Source: Acetoanaerobium sp041831635 (GTDB lineage Bacteria > Bacillota > Clostridia > Peptostreptococcales > Filifactoraceae). Taken from it: DNA of 22,162 nt. Positions 16,340 through 22,066 of the stretch are shown here, piece after piece (position 1 is the first letter of the stretch; each line of letters opens with the position of its first letter). The stretch is taken from the NCBI GenBank assembly GCA_041831635.1, contig JBHASY010000089.1, forward strand, positions 1-22,162, written 5' to 3'. The position numbers were made by a program, and so were the translations under genes. Below the pieces are notes generated by a model. That model searched no databases and had not been told where the DNA came from. It saw only the letters and a program-made list of their open reading frames with translations.

Positions 16340-17365
16340 ATGGATATCAAAGAAGTTAGAAGCTTGGCAAAGGAAAGAATGAATGGATTTTGTAATGTAT
16401 GTAATGAGTGTAACGGCGTTTACTGTAGCGGAAAGGTTCCAGGTATGGGGGGAACGGGCAGTGGAAGAGCAATGAAACGCAGTTACGAAAAAATTTCTCA
16501 GCTAAAACTAAATCTAAGAACTATTCATGAGGCAAAGAATCCTGAAACCGAAATTACAATATTTGGACAAAAATTATCTCTTCCACTTATATCTGCACCT
16601 GTTACAGGTAGTGAAATCAATATGGGAGGTTATCTATCAGAGGCTGAGTATTGCAAGGCTGTAGTTTCTGGTTCTAAAATGGCAGGAACTCTTGCTATGA
16701 CAGGAGACAGCGGAAATCCTCAGTTTTATATTGACGGCTTAAATGCTATTGCTGAGGAAAATGGATGTGGAATAGCAATAATAAAGCCGAGAGAAAATGA
16801 AAAAATAATCGAAAACATTAAAAAGGCAGAAGAAACAAAATCTGTGGCTGTAGGAGTAGATATAGATGGAGCAGGACTGGTAACGATGGCTTTGCTGGGG
16901 CAGCCTGTAGGACCAAAATCCAAAGCCGAGTTAAGAGAAATCGTTAATTCTACAAATCTTCCTGTAATTTTAAAAGGAGTAATGACAGTAGAAGAAGCGC
17001 TTTTGGCTGTGGAAATAGGCGCTAAGGCTATAGTTGTATCCAATCATGGAGGGAGAATATTAGATGACACCTTAGCTCCGATAGAAGTTCTGCCTGAAAT
17101 TGCAAAGGCAGTAAAAGGAAAAATACTTATCATGGCTGACGGAAGTGTAAGAACAGGAAGAGATATATTTAAGTATATAGCATCAGGAGCTGATTTAGTT
17201 CTTTCTGCAAGACCTGTAATTTGGGGAGCTATTGGTGGAGGAAGTGAAGGAGTAGCAACTTATATAAATCATTTAAAAAACGAGTTGATTCAGACGATGA
17301 TATTGACAGGAGCTAGCAGCATAGACAAAATAAATTCGGATATGGTTTTTTATGCCCCCTGTTAA
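16340..17365 (+). CDS. FMN-dependent alpha-hydroxy-acid oxidase-like protein with N-terminal Cys cluster
   Basis: This 341-aa TIM-barrel flavoprotein is related to lactate/glycolate oxidases and L-lactate dehydrogenase. The C-terminal half is typical: LKGVMTVEEALLAVEIGAKAI (FMN-binding lysine), VVSNHGGR (catalytic histidine and substrate arginine), and DGSVRTGRDIFKYIASGAD with LSARP for the FMN phosphate. The N-terminus is unusual for classical oxidases: C18, C21, C24 and C29 form CxxCxxCx4C before VPGMGGTGSGR. That could bind a metal or Fe-S cluster, as in a clostridial branch of this family. An anaerobe would probably use it as a dehydrogenase or in an unrelated oxidation, not as an O2-using oxidase. 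GGAGGGG precedes ATG 16340; the gene follows mutS2 by 23 bases and closes the operon. Confidence 0.85.
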   Translation: MDIKEVRSLAKERMNGFCNVCNECNGVYCSGKVPGMGGTGSGRAMKRSYEKISQLKLNLRTIHEAKNPETEITIFGQKLSLPLISAPVTGSEINMGGYLSEAEYCKAVVSGSKMAGTLAMTGDSGNPQFYIDGLNAIAEENGCGIAIIKPRENEKIIENIKKAEETKSVAVGVDIDGAGLVTMALLGQPVGPKSKAELREIVNSTNLPVILKGVMTVEEALLAVEIGAKAIVVSNHGGRILDDTLAPIEVLPEIAKAVKGKILIMADGSVRTGRDIFKYIASGADLVLSARPVIWGAIGGGSEGVATYINHLKNELIQTMILTGASSIDKINSDMVFYAPC

Positions 17366-17425
17366 CAGATTTGAAATTTGCCTGTAAATTCTCATATTAT
17401 TATTTTATAAATTATTATTTACTCT

Positions 17426-17455
17426 CTTGATGTTATCAAGGAGTCCCCCTTTTTT
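17426..17455 (+). terminator. Probable terminator after the FMN enzyme gene
   Basis: CTTGAT (17426-17431) pairs with ATCAAG (17435-17440) around GTT. A C-run and six T (17450-17455) follow. The stem is short and the T-run is 9 bases away, so strength is uncertain. The sequence from 17366 to this point is A/T-rich and shows nothing else. Confidence 0.45.
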
Positions 17456-17493
17456 CTTAATTAGTATATTCTTATAGTTCTATTGTTTTGTCT

Positions 17494-17576
17494 TGCCTAC
17501 AGTAAAGGGACGGGTTGTATTTTCTCCCTACGGTTGAAAATCTACACCCTTAAACCCTTGACTGTAGGCACTTTTT
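17494..17576. repeat. 77-nt long imperfect palindrome
   Basis: The outer arms TGCCTACAGTAAAGGG (17494-17509) and CCCTTGACTGTAGGCA (17555-17570) are complementary at 15 of 16 positions. Inside, GGGTTGTATTTTC (17512-17524) pairs with GAAAATCTACACCC (17536-17549) with small bulges, leaving an 11-base loop. CTTTTT follows at 17571-17576, so the plus-strand transcript could terminate here. The GC-richer sequence differs from the flanking chromosome and looks imported, as a terminator of a lost element, a small palindromic repeat, or a structured RNA. The 70 bases after it contain only a short dyad, ACAGC-TAT-GCTGT at 17584-17596. Confidence 0.8.
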
Positions 17577-17648
17577 CAGTCTAACAGCTATGCTGTAACG
17601 AGGAAGCTGATAAGTGCGACCACTATACATTTGTTCAATAGAAATAAC

Positions 17649-17677
17649 TTTACATTGAAAAGAAAATGCTATATAAT
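17649..17677 (+). promoter_or_regulatory. Promoter of the antitoxin gene
   Basis: TTTACA (17649-17654) and a perfect TATAAT (17672-17677) are 17 bases apart. Transcription would start about 50 bases before the antitoxin ATG. Confidence 0.8.
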
Positions 17678-17733
17678 ATAAGTTAAAAGATATGAATAAA
17701 GTGATATAACTGTGAAAAAGAGGAGATGATATT

Positions 17734-17994
17734 ATGGCACAAGTTAATTTTAGGGTAGATGATAAAATCAAAGCAAAGGCGGAAAGTGTTTGTGCTGCTA
17801 TGGGCTTAACAATGTCTACTGCAATCAATATTTTTCTCACGAAGCTTGCTAATGAGAGAAGAATACCGTTTGAGGTATCGGTTGACCCATTCTATTCTGA
17901 TAGCAATATCCGCTATTTGGAACGGAAGAAAAGAGAGATTGACGAAGGCAGAGCGCACTTTGCGGAACATGATTTGATAGAGGTGGATGACTAA
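17734..17994 (+). CDS. RelB/DinJ family antitoxin
   Basis: This 86-aa protein has an N-terminal ribbon-helix-helix: the strand QVNFRVDDKIKAKAE followed by two helices with the family motif GLTMSTAINIFLTKL (about 30-44). The C-terminal part (RRIPFEVSVDPFYS and onward) is the toxin-neutralising extension. Such antitoxins bind their own promoter as dimers and wrap around an RelE/YoeB-fold toxin. AGAGGAGATG precedes ATG 17734 and the promoter is strong. The stop codon TAA overlaps the ATG of the toxin frame by one base (TAATG), the usual coupling. Because the toxin is truncated, this is now probably an orphan antitoxin. Base composition is higher in GC than the chromosomal genes to the left. Confidence 0.92.
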   Translation: MAQVNFRVDDKIKAKAESVCAAMGLTMSTAINIFLTKLANERRIPFEVSVDPFYSDSNIRYLERKKREIDEGRAHFAEHDLIEVDD

Positions 17995-18179
17995 TGCGGT
18001 TATCATGGGAAGACGAAGCGTGGGAAGATTATCTCTATTGGCAGAGACAAGACAAAAAGACCTTAAAGCGTATCAATCTGCTGATAAAGGATATTCAGAG
18101 AAGCCCTTATGAGGGTATCGGAAAACCAGAGCCGTTAAAGGAGAACTTAAGCGGAATGTGGAGTAGGCGCATTGTTTAA
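17994..18179 (+). pseudogene. yoeB: Truncated YoeB/Txe-type mRNA interferase toxin
   Basis: The 61-residue frame matches the first three quarters of YoeB toxins: LSWEDEAWEDYLYWQRQDKK, a helix with RINLLIKDI, then GIGKPEPLKENLSGMWSRRI. Glu46 (KPEPL), one catalytic residue, is present. The frame ends with V and a stop exactly where the conserved EHRLVY strand should begin, so the counterparts of YoeB Arg65, His83 and Tyr84 are missing, along with about 23 residues of the usual 84. The DNA after 18175 turns A/T-rich and shows no continuation in any frame. This looks like a deletion or insertion junction, not a point mutation. The product should be inactive as a ribosome-dependent RNase. Confidence 0.88.
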
Positions 18180-18483
18180 AAAGAATAGTATAATTTTTAC
18201 TATAGTATTATTGAATTTATAGTTTAAAGCCCTAAGTGTTGTAATTAAAATACTTAGGACTTTTGTAGTGCAATCAAATAGGTAAATATATTTGAAAATT
18301 AAGTATATTCTAAAAAAACAAAACAATATATTGAAGCTCAAATAAGTAAATGGTAAAATCTAGAAAGTAATTTTAAATGATTATTAAATAATTTTGATAA
18401 AAAAATAGCATAGAGCAGAGAGGATATAAATATTTCAAGAAACATCAAATTATACTATAAAATTAGCTATGTAGGAGGAGCGT
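18180..18483 (+). other. AT-rich gap between toxin remnant and next gene
   Basis: Apart from a terminator at 18226-18264 I see no gene here. The sequence is strongly A/T-rich like the chromosome, unlike the toxin-antitoxin DNA to its left, so a junction lies near 18175. No convincing promoter for the gene at 18484 was found. Confidence 0.5.
18226..18264 (+). terminator. Terminator hairpin downstream of toxin remnant
   Basis: AAAG plus CCTAAGT (18226-18237) pairs with ACTTAGG plus CTTT (18252-18263), with a C/A mismatch between the two parts, a 14-base loop and a T-run (18261-18264). It can work in both directions because the left arm starts with AAA. Confidence 0.65.
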
Positions 18484-18894
18484 ATGTATAAAGAACAAAT
18501 TGCATCAATTGAGTATCTTAATAACAAAAAAGAAATTGATAAATATCTTGATAATTTAGCTGAAAATCTAAGCATATGTATTAAGTGCCTTTTAGAGGGA
18601 GAACAAGGAAAATATTTACACTATATTAAGATAATTCAAGAAGACCCATGTCCAAGTATTTTTAAAGATATGTATGTAGTAATAAACAACATACTTAAAA
18701 ATTCATTTGATGGAATTGAGAATCTCTATATGTATATAGAATGTGAAAATTCAATAAAGATTAACAGGCACTCGCCCTATCTCTCCATAACTCTCCATAA
18801 GTGCTACCCGTATTACCTTTTTGGGATTTCTACTTTCCCTAACTCGGCCTATCACTCCACAGCACTCCGTAAGTTTAGTATTACGATAGTATAA
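18484..18894 (+). pseudogene. Unrecognised gene, 3' part replaced by mobile-element DNA
   Basis: The frame has an excellent start (AGGAGG at 18473-18478, 5 bases before ATG 18484). For about 95 residues it encodes an A/T-rich helical protein (MYKEQIASIEYLNNKKEIDK through ECENSIKINR) that I do not recognise. From about base 18765 composition changes abruptly: the remaining 41 residues (HSPYLSITLHKCYP onward) are read through the repeat-containing end of the mobile element and do not look like real protein. The native C-terminus has therefore probably been displaced by integration. Whether the 136-aa hybrid is made, or whether the element inserted close to the natural stop, cannot be told here. 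No membrane or signal segment is seen. Confidence 0.6.
18770..18873 (+). repeat. Two 32-bp direct repeats, likely integrase arm-type sites
   Basis: The 32-bp segments at 18770-18801 and 18842-18873 are identical at 26 positions and lie 72 bases apart. Both begin ACTCGSCCTATC. Each then contains two back-to-back 10-bp boxes: CTCTCCATAA twice at 18781-18800, and CACTCCACAG then CACTCCGTAA at 18853-18872. GTATTAC follows each copy (18810 and 18878). Tandem, same-direction decamers next to an element boundary are what the N-terminal domain of Tn916/lambda-type integrases binds. The crossover core would then lie just left, around 18755-18770. Confidence 0.7.
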
Positions 18895-18897
18895 AGA

Positions 18898-18931
18898 AAA
18901 GCCTTAACCATTTGTTTGTGGTCAAGGCTTT
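18898..18931 (-). terminator. Terminator of the cargo gene, bidirectional
   Basis: AAAGCCTTAACCA (18898-18910) and TGGTCAAGGCTTT (18919-18931) pair over 13 positions with one mismatch and an 8-base loop. On the minus strand it starts 5 bases after the cargo stop codon and is followed by TTTTCTTT; on the plus strand CGTTTTT follows. It therefore insulates the element end in both directions. Confidence 0.85.
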
Positions 18932-18936
18932 CGTTT

Positions 18937-19461
18937 TTACTGTATTTCTTCTATTTCGCCAGTATCTTTGTTTACATGGTATTCTTTAAGAAGCATACCG
19001 CTGAAAAGCAATTTAGCGTCATGTTCTTCTTTGTCAACATATTCATACACAGACACATCAAGCAAATTTCCCATGACAGAGATTTTAGTTGTTGTCTTGT
19101 AATTGAAGTTGACTATTGCATGGATTTCATCATCGCTCTTGAAATACTCTTTGTAATAGTCCAAAGCATAGTCCTGTATTTCAATGTTTTCTGCGATTGA
19201 GGCAATTCTCCAATTACCTGTCACATCATTAGGAACATTGGTAACCACAAAGGAAATATCATCTATTGCTGTGCTTTCGTTTTGCTTTTCCTCTGTCTGC
19301 TGTTCTGCTGAACTGATAGTGTCCTTTGCTCCGTCCTCAACGCTGTCTTTTGTTCCAGTATTTCCGAAGATAGCGGCCAGAATAACGACAACGATTACCC
19401 AAAACCACCACTTCTTGAAAATCGGCTTTTTGACTCCGTTTTTGGTTGCTTTATCTTTCAT
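18937..19461 (-). CDS. Membrane-anchored protein of unknown function (element cargo)
   Basis: This 174-aa protein has a short basic N-terminus (KATKNGVKKPIFKK), one membrane segment WWFWVIVVVILAAIFG at about 16-31, and no lipobox cysteine, so it is probably anchored with its bulk outside. An acidic, Gln/Glu-rich linker (about 35-62) leads to a C-terminal alpha/beta domain of about 110 residues (FVVTNVPNDVTGNWRIASI onward). I chose ATG 19461, after GGAGG with a 9-base spacer. The frame extends 18 codons upstream, but that part lies over the promoter. Function is unknown; surface proteins of this layout on mobile elements could act in exclusion or stress, but nothing here proves it. Promoter and terminator are its own. 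Confidence 0.75.
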   Translation of the reverse strand: MKDKATKNGVKKPIFKKWWFWVIVVVILAAIFGNTGTKDSVEDGAKDTISSAEQQTEEKQNESTAIDDISFVVTNVPNDVTGNWRIASIAENIEIQDYALDYYKEYFKSDDEIHAIVNFNYKTTTKISVMGNLLDVSVYEYVDKEEHDAKLLFSGMLLKEYHVNKDTGEIEEIQ

Positions 19462-19495
19462 AATGCCATACCTCCAAGTTTTGGTTGATATTAGC

Positions 19496-19524
19496 ATTAT
19501 AGCAGAGTGTAACACAAAAGTACA
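19496..19524 (-). promoter_or_regulatory. Extended -10 promoter of the cargo gene
   Basis: On the minus strand, TGC-TATAAT (TATAAT at 19501-19496) is an extended -10. TGTACT (19524-19519) lies 17 bases upstream in the -35 place, within a TGTACTTTT box also found in the recombinase promoter. Transcription would start about 30 bases before the ATG. Confidence 0.65.
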
Positions 19525-19610
19525 GTATAATTTTAACTCACTATTGTGTCATAGTTTTATGTGCCTTGTCAATACTATAATGTAATTAAAATCAATGGAG
19601 GAATTGCATT

Positions 19611-19790
19611 ATGGAGAAATTTATCGTAACACCAAAAGAAGATAAATCTGTCACCATGACGATACGCATAGATAGAGCCTTGCAAGAGGAATATAACGAT
19701 TTAGCAGCTAAGACGAATCGTTCTCGTGATGAACTAATCAGCATGGCTTTGCAATATGCCCTTGACCACATGGAATTGAAAGATGAATGA
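19611..19790 (+). CDS. Small ribbon-helix-helix (CopG/Arc-type) protein, 59 aa
   Basis: The 59-aa product starts MEKFIVTPKEDKSV. A DNA-contacting strand (TMTIRID, about 15-21) follows, then two amphipathic helices (RALQEEYNDLAAKTN and SRDELISMALQYALDHME), the full ribbon-helix-helix fold. ATGGAGGAATTGC gives an SD 8 bases before ATG 19611. It lies alone on the plus strand between the divergent cargo gene and the convergent integrase gene, and a hairpin follows it. No toxin frame lies next to it, so it is more likely a regulator of the element, for example of the cargo or recombinase promoters, than an antitoxin. This is inference from context. Confidence 0.8.
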   Translation: MEKFIVTPKEDKSVTMTIRIDRALQEEYNDLAAKTNRSRDELISMALQYALDHMELKDE

Positions 19791-19799
19791 TGACTAAAT

Positions 19800-19830
19800 G
19801 AGAGCCTTTGGATTTTGTCCTCTGGCTCTC
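19800..19830. terminator. Bidirectional hairpin between RHH gene and integrase
   Basis: GAGAGCC (19800-19806) pairs with GGCTCTC (19824-19830), with an inner GGA/TCC pairing. AATTCTTT follows on the plus strand. It sits between two convergent stop codons (19790 and 19837). Confidence 0.6.
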
Positions 19831-19836
19831 AATTCT

Positions 19837-21150
19837 TTATGCGTTCAATCGTAAGAACTCATTTACCTTTGTTGCTACTTCCTCTTGCTGTTCCTCAAAG
19901 CTATGAGCATAGATGTTCATTGTGGTGGAACAGGTTGAATGTCCTAATGTCTTTGATATTTCAATGATGTTGATTTCCAGATAATTGAGTAGGGTAGCAC
20001 ATGAATGTCTCAACCCATGAAGCGGAATAATCGGTAATTCCTCTAATCCCTCGGCCTTTGCTTTGTCTGGATTATTCTGCACCCATTCATTATAGCGGTG
20101 TAAATGCTTTGTGAAATACTGATAAGGTGTTGTATGCCCCATAAGTTTTCCGTCTGCTTGAATGAACAGATTACCGCCATTGTTCAAATCGCCTTGCCAT
20201 GCAGTACCATGACAAAATCGTGTCTGTATGTACTCAAAGTGATACTGCTTCAAAAGCGGGATTCCATCATCTGGGATAGACACCTTTCTGACAGATTTCT
20301 TTGTCTTAGGTTCTTTATAATCAAATCCGTTTTCCGTCATACCCACAGACTTTGAAATAGAGATTTTCTTTTCCTTAAAGTCGATGTCATTCCAGTGCAA
20401 AGCAAGTGTTTCGCCTTTTCTGAATCCACAGAACAATGAGAGAGTAAAGAACACTTTGTATTGTGTGGGCACAGTATAGGATTCTGTGTACTCATTCACA
20501 TAGTATGGTTTGCCTGTATCATCAATACGCTGATGGCCTTTGTAGGTTACCTCGTATGACATATCCAGAGATTTCATAAACATCAATGCTTGCTTTGGAG
20601 TAAAGAACTTTAAGCCCTCATCCTCGTCTTTTCTCTTTGGCTTTTGTGCGTCTTGGCAAGGATTGTTCTCAATCATGCTGTAACGCTTGGCTGTCTTAAA
20701 AATCAGATTCAACACATTAGCAAATCTCTTTATTGTACCTGCGGAATAATCATCAACCAGAGTTCTGTAAAAGGCTTCAATGTGTGGTGTTTTGATATGA
20801 GCAATTTTGTCTCCCTTAAAGTAGGGAATGATTCTGCTTTCCAAAACCTGTTTATATCCTGCATAGGTACCATAAGCAATGTTATCTTTAACACTCTCAA
20901 GCCATTTGTATGCAAAATCTTCAAATGACATTTTTTCTGCGTTGTAGTCGTAGCCATATTTCAGTTTATCTTCCATATCCATGGCATACTTCTTCGCTTC
21001 TCGTTCCTGTTGTTTGGGTGTTGCTGACTGATTGACTGAATATGTAAGATTCTTAACCAGTTTGTTTCCCTTTTTATCGTATCCTTGACAGATAACTATG
21101 CGATAAACAACTCTACCGCTTTTGTACTCAACTCTTTTAACAGATGCCAT
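19837..21150 (-). CDS. Tyrosine recombinase / integrase of the element
   Basis: This 437-aa phage/ICE-type integrase has an N-terminal arm-site-binding domain (1-65, MASVKRVEYKSGRVVYRI onward), a SAM-like core-binding domain (about 75-165) and a catalytic domain (about 185-425). The complete active site is visible: R244 in CGFRKGE, K282 or K284 in EPKTKKS, H378 and R381 in HGLRHS, H404 in LGHS and nucleophile Y414 in NIYAHSF. It should catalyse integration and excision through the boundary repeats near 18770. I chose ATG 21150, not the GTG at 21159, because GGG lies 8 bases upstream of the ATG while the GTG has no room for an SD. Its start is 2 bases after the recombinase stop (TAA at 21155-21153), so the two are cotranscribed. 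Confidence 0.95.
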   Translation of the reverse strand: MASVKRVEYKSGRVVYRIVICQGYDKKGNKLVKNLTYSVNQSATPKQQEREAKKYAMDMEDKLKYGYDYNAEKMSFEDFAYKWLESVKDNIAYGTYAGYKQVLESRIIPYFKGDKIAHIKTPHIEAFYRTLVDDYSAGTIKRFANVLNLIFKTAKRYSMIENNPCQDAQKPKRKDEDEGLKFFTPKQALMFMKSLDMSYEVTYKGHQRIDDTGKPYYVNEYTESYTVPTQYKVFFTLSLFCGFRKGETLALHWNDIDFKEKKISISKSVGMTENGFDYKEPKTKKSVRKVSIPDDGIPLLKQYHFEYIQTRFCHGTAWQGDLNNGGNLFIQADGKLMGHTTPYQYFTKHLHRYNEWVQNNPDKAKAEGLEELPIIPLHGLRHSCATLLNYLEINIIEISKTLGHSTCSTTMNIYAHSFEEQQEEVATKVNEFLRLNA

Positions 21151-21152
21151 TC

Positions 21153-21794
21153 TTAACACCCTTTCTCAATTTGATTTTTATAACGATAGAAAGTAGGCTT
21201 CGTCATACCTAATTCTTTCATCAGTTCAAATGGTTTCTTTTCCCCTTGCTGTACTAAGCGATAGTGGGTAGCAAATTCTTCAAGGTCCATAACTCTTGGT
21301 CTGCCATAATCGTCCCATTCTCCACGAGCCTTTTTCTGTTCAATGCCTTCTCGCTGTCTTTTCTCTTTTTTCTCAATCTCAGCCTGTGCCATGCTTGCAT
21401 ACAACTCAATCATCATATTATTGATAGTCTCTAACATCATACGAGCCATTGAGTTTTCCATAGCTGACAGGTCAATCAATGTTGTGGGTAATTCTAACAC
21501 CATAACACGAATACCGTTGTCCTTAAAGAATCGTAATTCTTTTAGTGTGGCTTCCTTGTTTCGTCCTAATCTGTCAAGCTCTGTGACGATCAGCACATCA
21601 CCACTTTCAAGAATTTCATCTTTCAGCATTGTGTAGCGTGGTCGGTTGAAGTTCTTTCCTGTCTGTTGGTCTGTGTAGACCTTGCCCTTATACAGAGAAA
21701 TTGCATTATCAGTACAATACTTGGTGAGTTCTGCAATTCCTCTGTCTAAGTGCTGGTCCTTCGTGCTTGTCCTGTGATAAGCAATATATTTCAT
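21153..21794 (-). CDS. Serine recombinase (resolvase/invertase family)
   Basis: This 213-aa small serine recombinase has its nucleophile at S10 in YHRTSTKDQ, preceded by R8. The active-site block TELDRLGRNKE supplies D74, R75 and R78. A long E-helix (about 112-145) and a C-terminal helix-turn-helix (about 172-210, ending MTKPTFYRYKNQIEK) complete the resolvase/invertase architecture. AAGGGGGTG precedes ATG 21794. The ATG overlaps the stop of the upstream cysteine-rich gene by four bases (ATGA), and the integrase follows directly. It may resolve co-integrates, invert a segment, or assist excision. It is too short for a large serine integrase. Confidence 0.95.
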   Translation of the reverse strand: MKYIAYHRTSTKDQHLDRGIAELTKYCTDNAISLYKGKVYTDQQTGKNFNRPRYTMLKDEILESGDVLIVTELDRLGRNKEATLKELRFFKDNGIRVMVLELPTTLIDLSAMENSMARMMLETINNMMIELYASMAQAEIEKKEKRQREGIEQKKARGEWDDYGRPRVMDLEEFATHYRLVQQGEKKPFELMKELGMTKPTFYRYKNQIEKGC

Positions 21795-21991
21795 TCCGAC
21801 ACCCCCTTATCGTATAAATCACAGTTTCCACCATCAATAACGGTAGAGGGCTTTTCTTCGTACATCTCACATTTAGAAACATTGCATGGCATATTCGTAT
21901 CGTCATATTTGTATAGGCAATCCTTACATACCAAGTCAGCGTTTCTGATAAGCTCAAACTTTAGCTTGTCATTCTTAAACTTATCGTTCAT
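21791..21991 (-). CDS. Small cysteine-rich protein, first gene of recombinase operon
   Basis: This 66-aa protein is hydrophilic, with a basic lysine-rich start (NDKFKNDKLKFE). It has the cysteine pattern C22-x2-C25, C36-x4-C41 and C57, in VCKDCLYKYDD, MPCNVSKCEMY and GNCDLY, which suggests a small zinc-binding fold. GAGGTG lies 5 bases before ATG 21991. It is translationally coupled to the serine recombinase through an ATGA overlap and stands directly behind the SOS box. Its job is unknown; a directionality factor, DNA-binding partner or damage-response regulator would fit the place, but none of these is shown by sequence. Confidence 0.78.
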   Translation of the reverse strand: MNDKFKNDKLKFELIRNADLVCKDCLYKYDDTNMPCNVSKCEMYEEKPSTVIDGGNCDLYDKGVSE

Positions 21992-22012
21992 CTGAACACC
22001 TCATTTCTTTGT

Positions 22013-22026
22013 CGAACGCCTGTTCG
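22013..22026 (-). promoter_or_regulatory. LexA (SOS) box in the recombinase operon leader
   Basis: On the operon strand the site reads CGAACAGGCGTTCG. This fits the Gram-positive LexA/DinR consensus CGAACRNRYGTTYC at every position but the last, and it is a perfect CGAAC-N4-GTTCG dyad. It starts about 12 bases after the predicted -10 box, where bound LexA would block transcription. Inference: the recombinases are induced by DNA damage. Confidence 0.82.
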
Positions 22027-22037
22027 TTTCTGATTTA

Positions 22038-22066
22038 ATCATATCAGGCAAGTCTCAAAAAGTACA
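22038..22066 (-). promoter_or_regulatory. Extended -10 promoter of the recombinase operon
   Basis: On the minus strand, TGA-TATGAT (TATGAT at 22043-22038) is an extended -10. TGTACT (22066-22061) lies 17 bases upstream. The -35 match is poor, as is common with extended -10 promoters. The layout copies that of the cargo promoter at 19496-19524. Confidence 0.6.

Noticed and set aside
17681..17711. Operator palindrome in the antitoxin leader
   Set aside because: Only AGTTA and TAACT are inverted, 21 bases apart; the inner GATAT copies are direct, so the dyad is too weak to claim.
19184..19585. 133-aa plus-strand open frame across the cargo gene
   Set aside because: It is antisense to the membrane protein gene, lacks an SD, and covers that gene's promoter and start.
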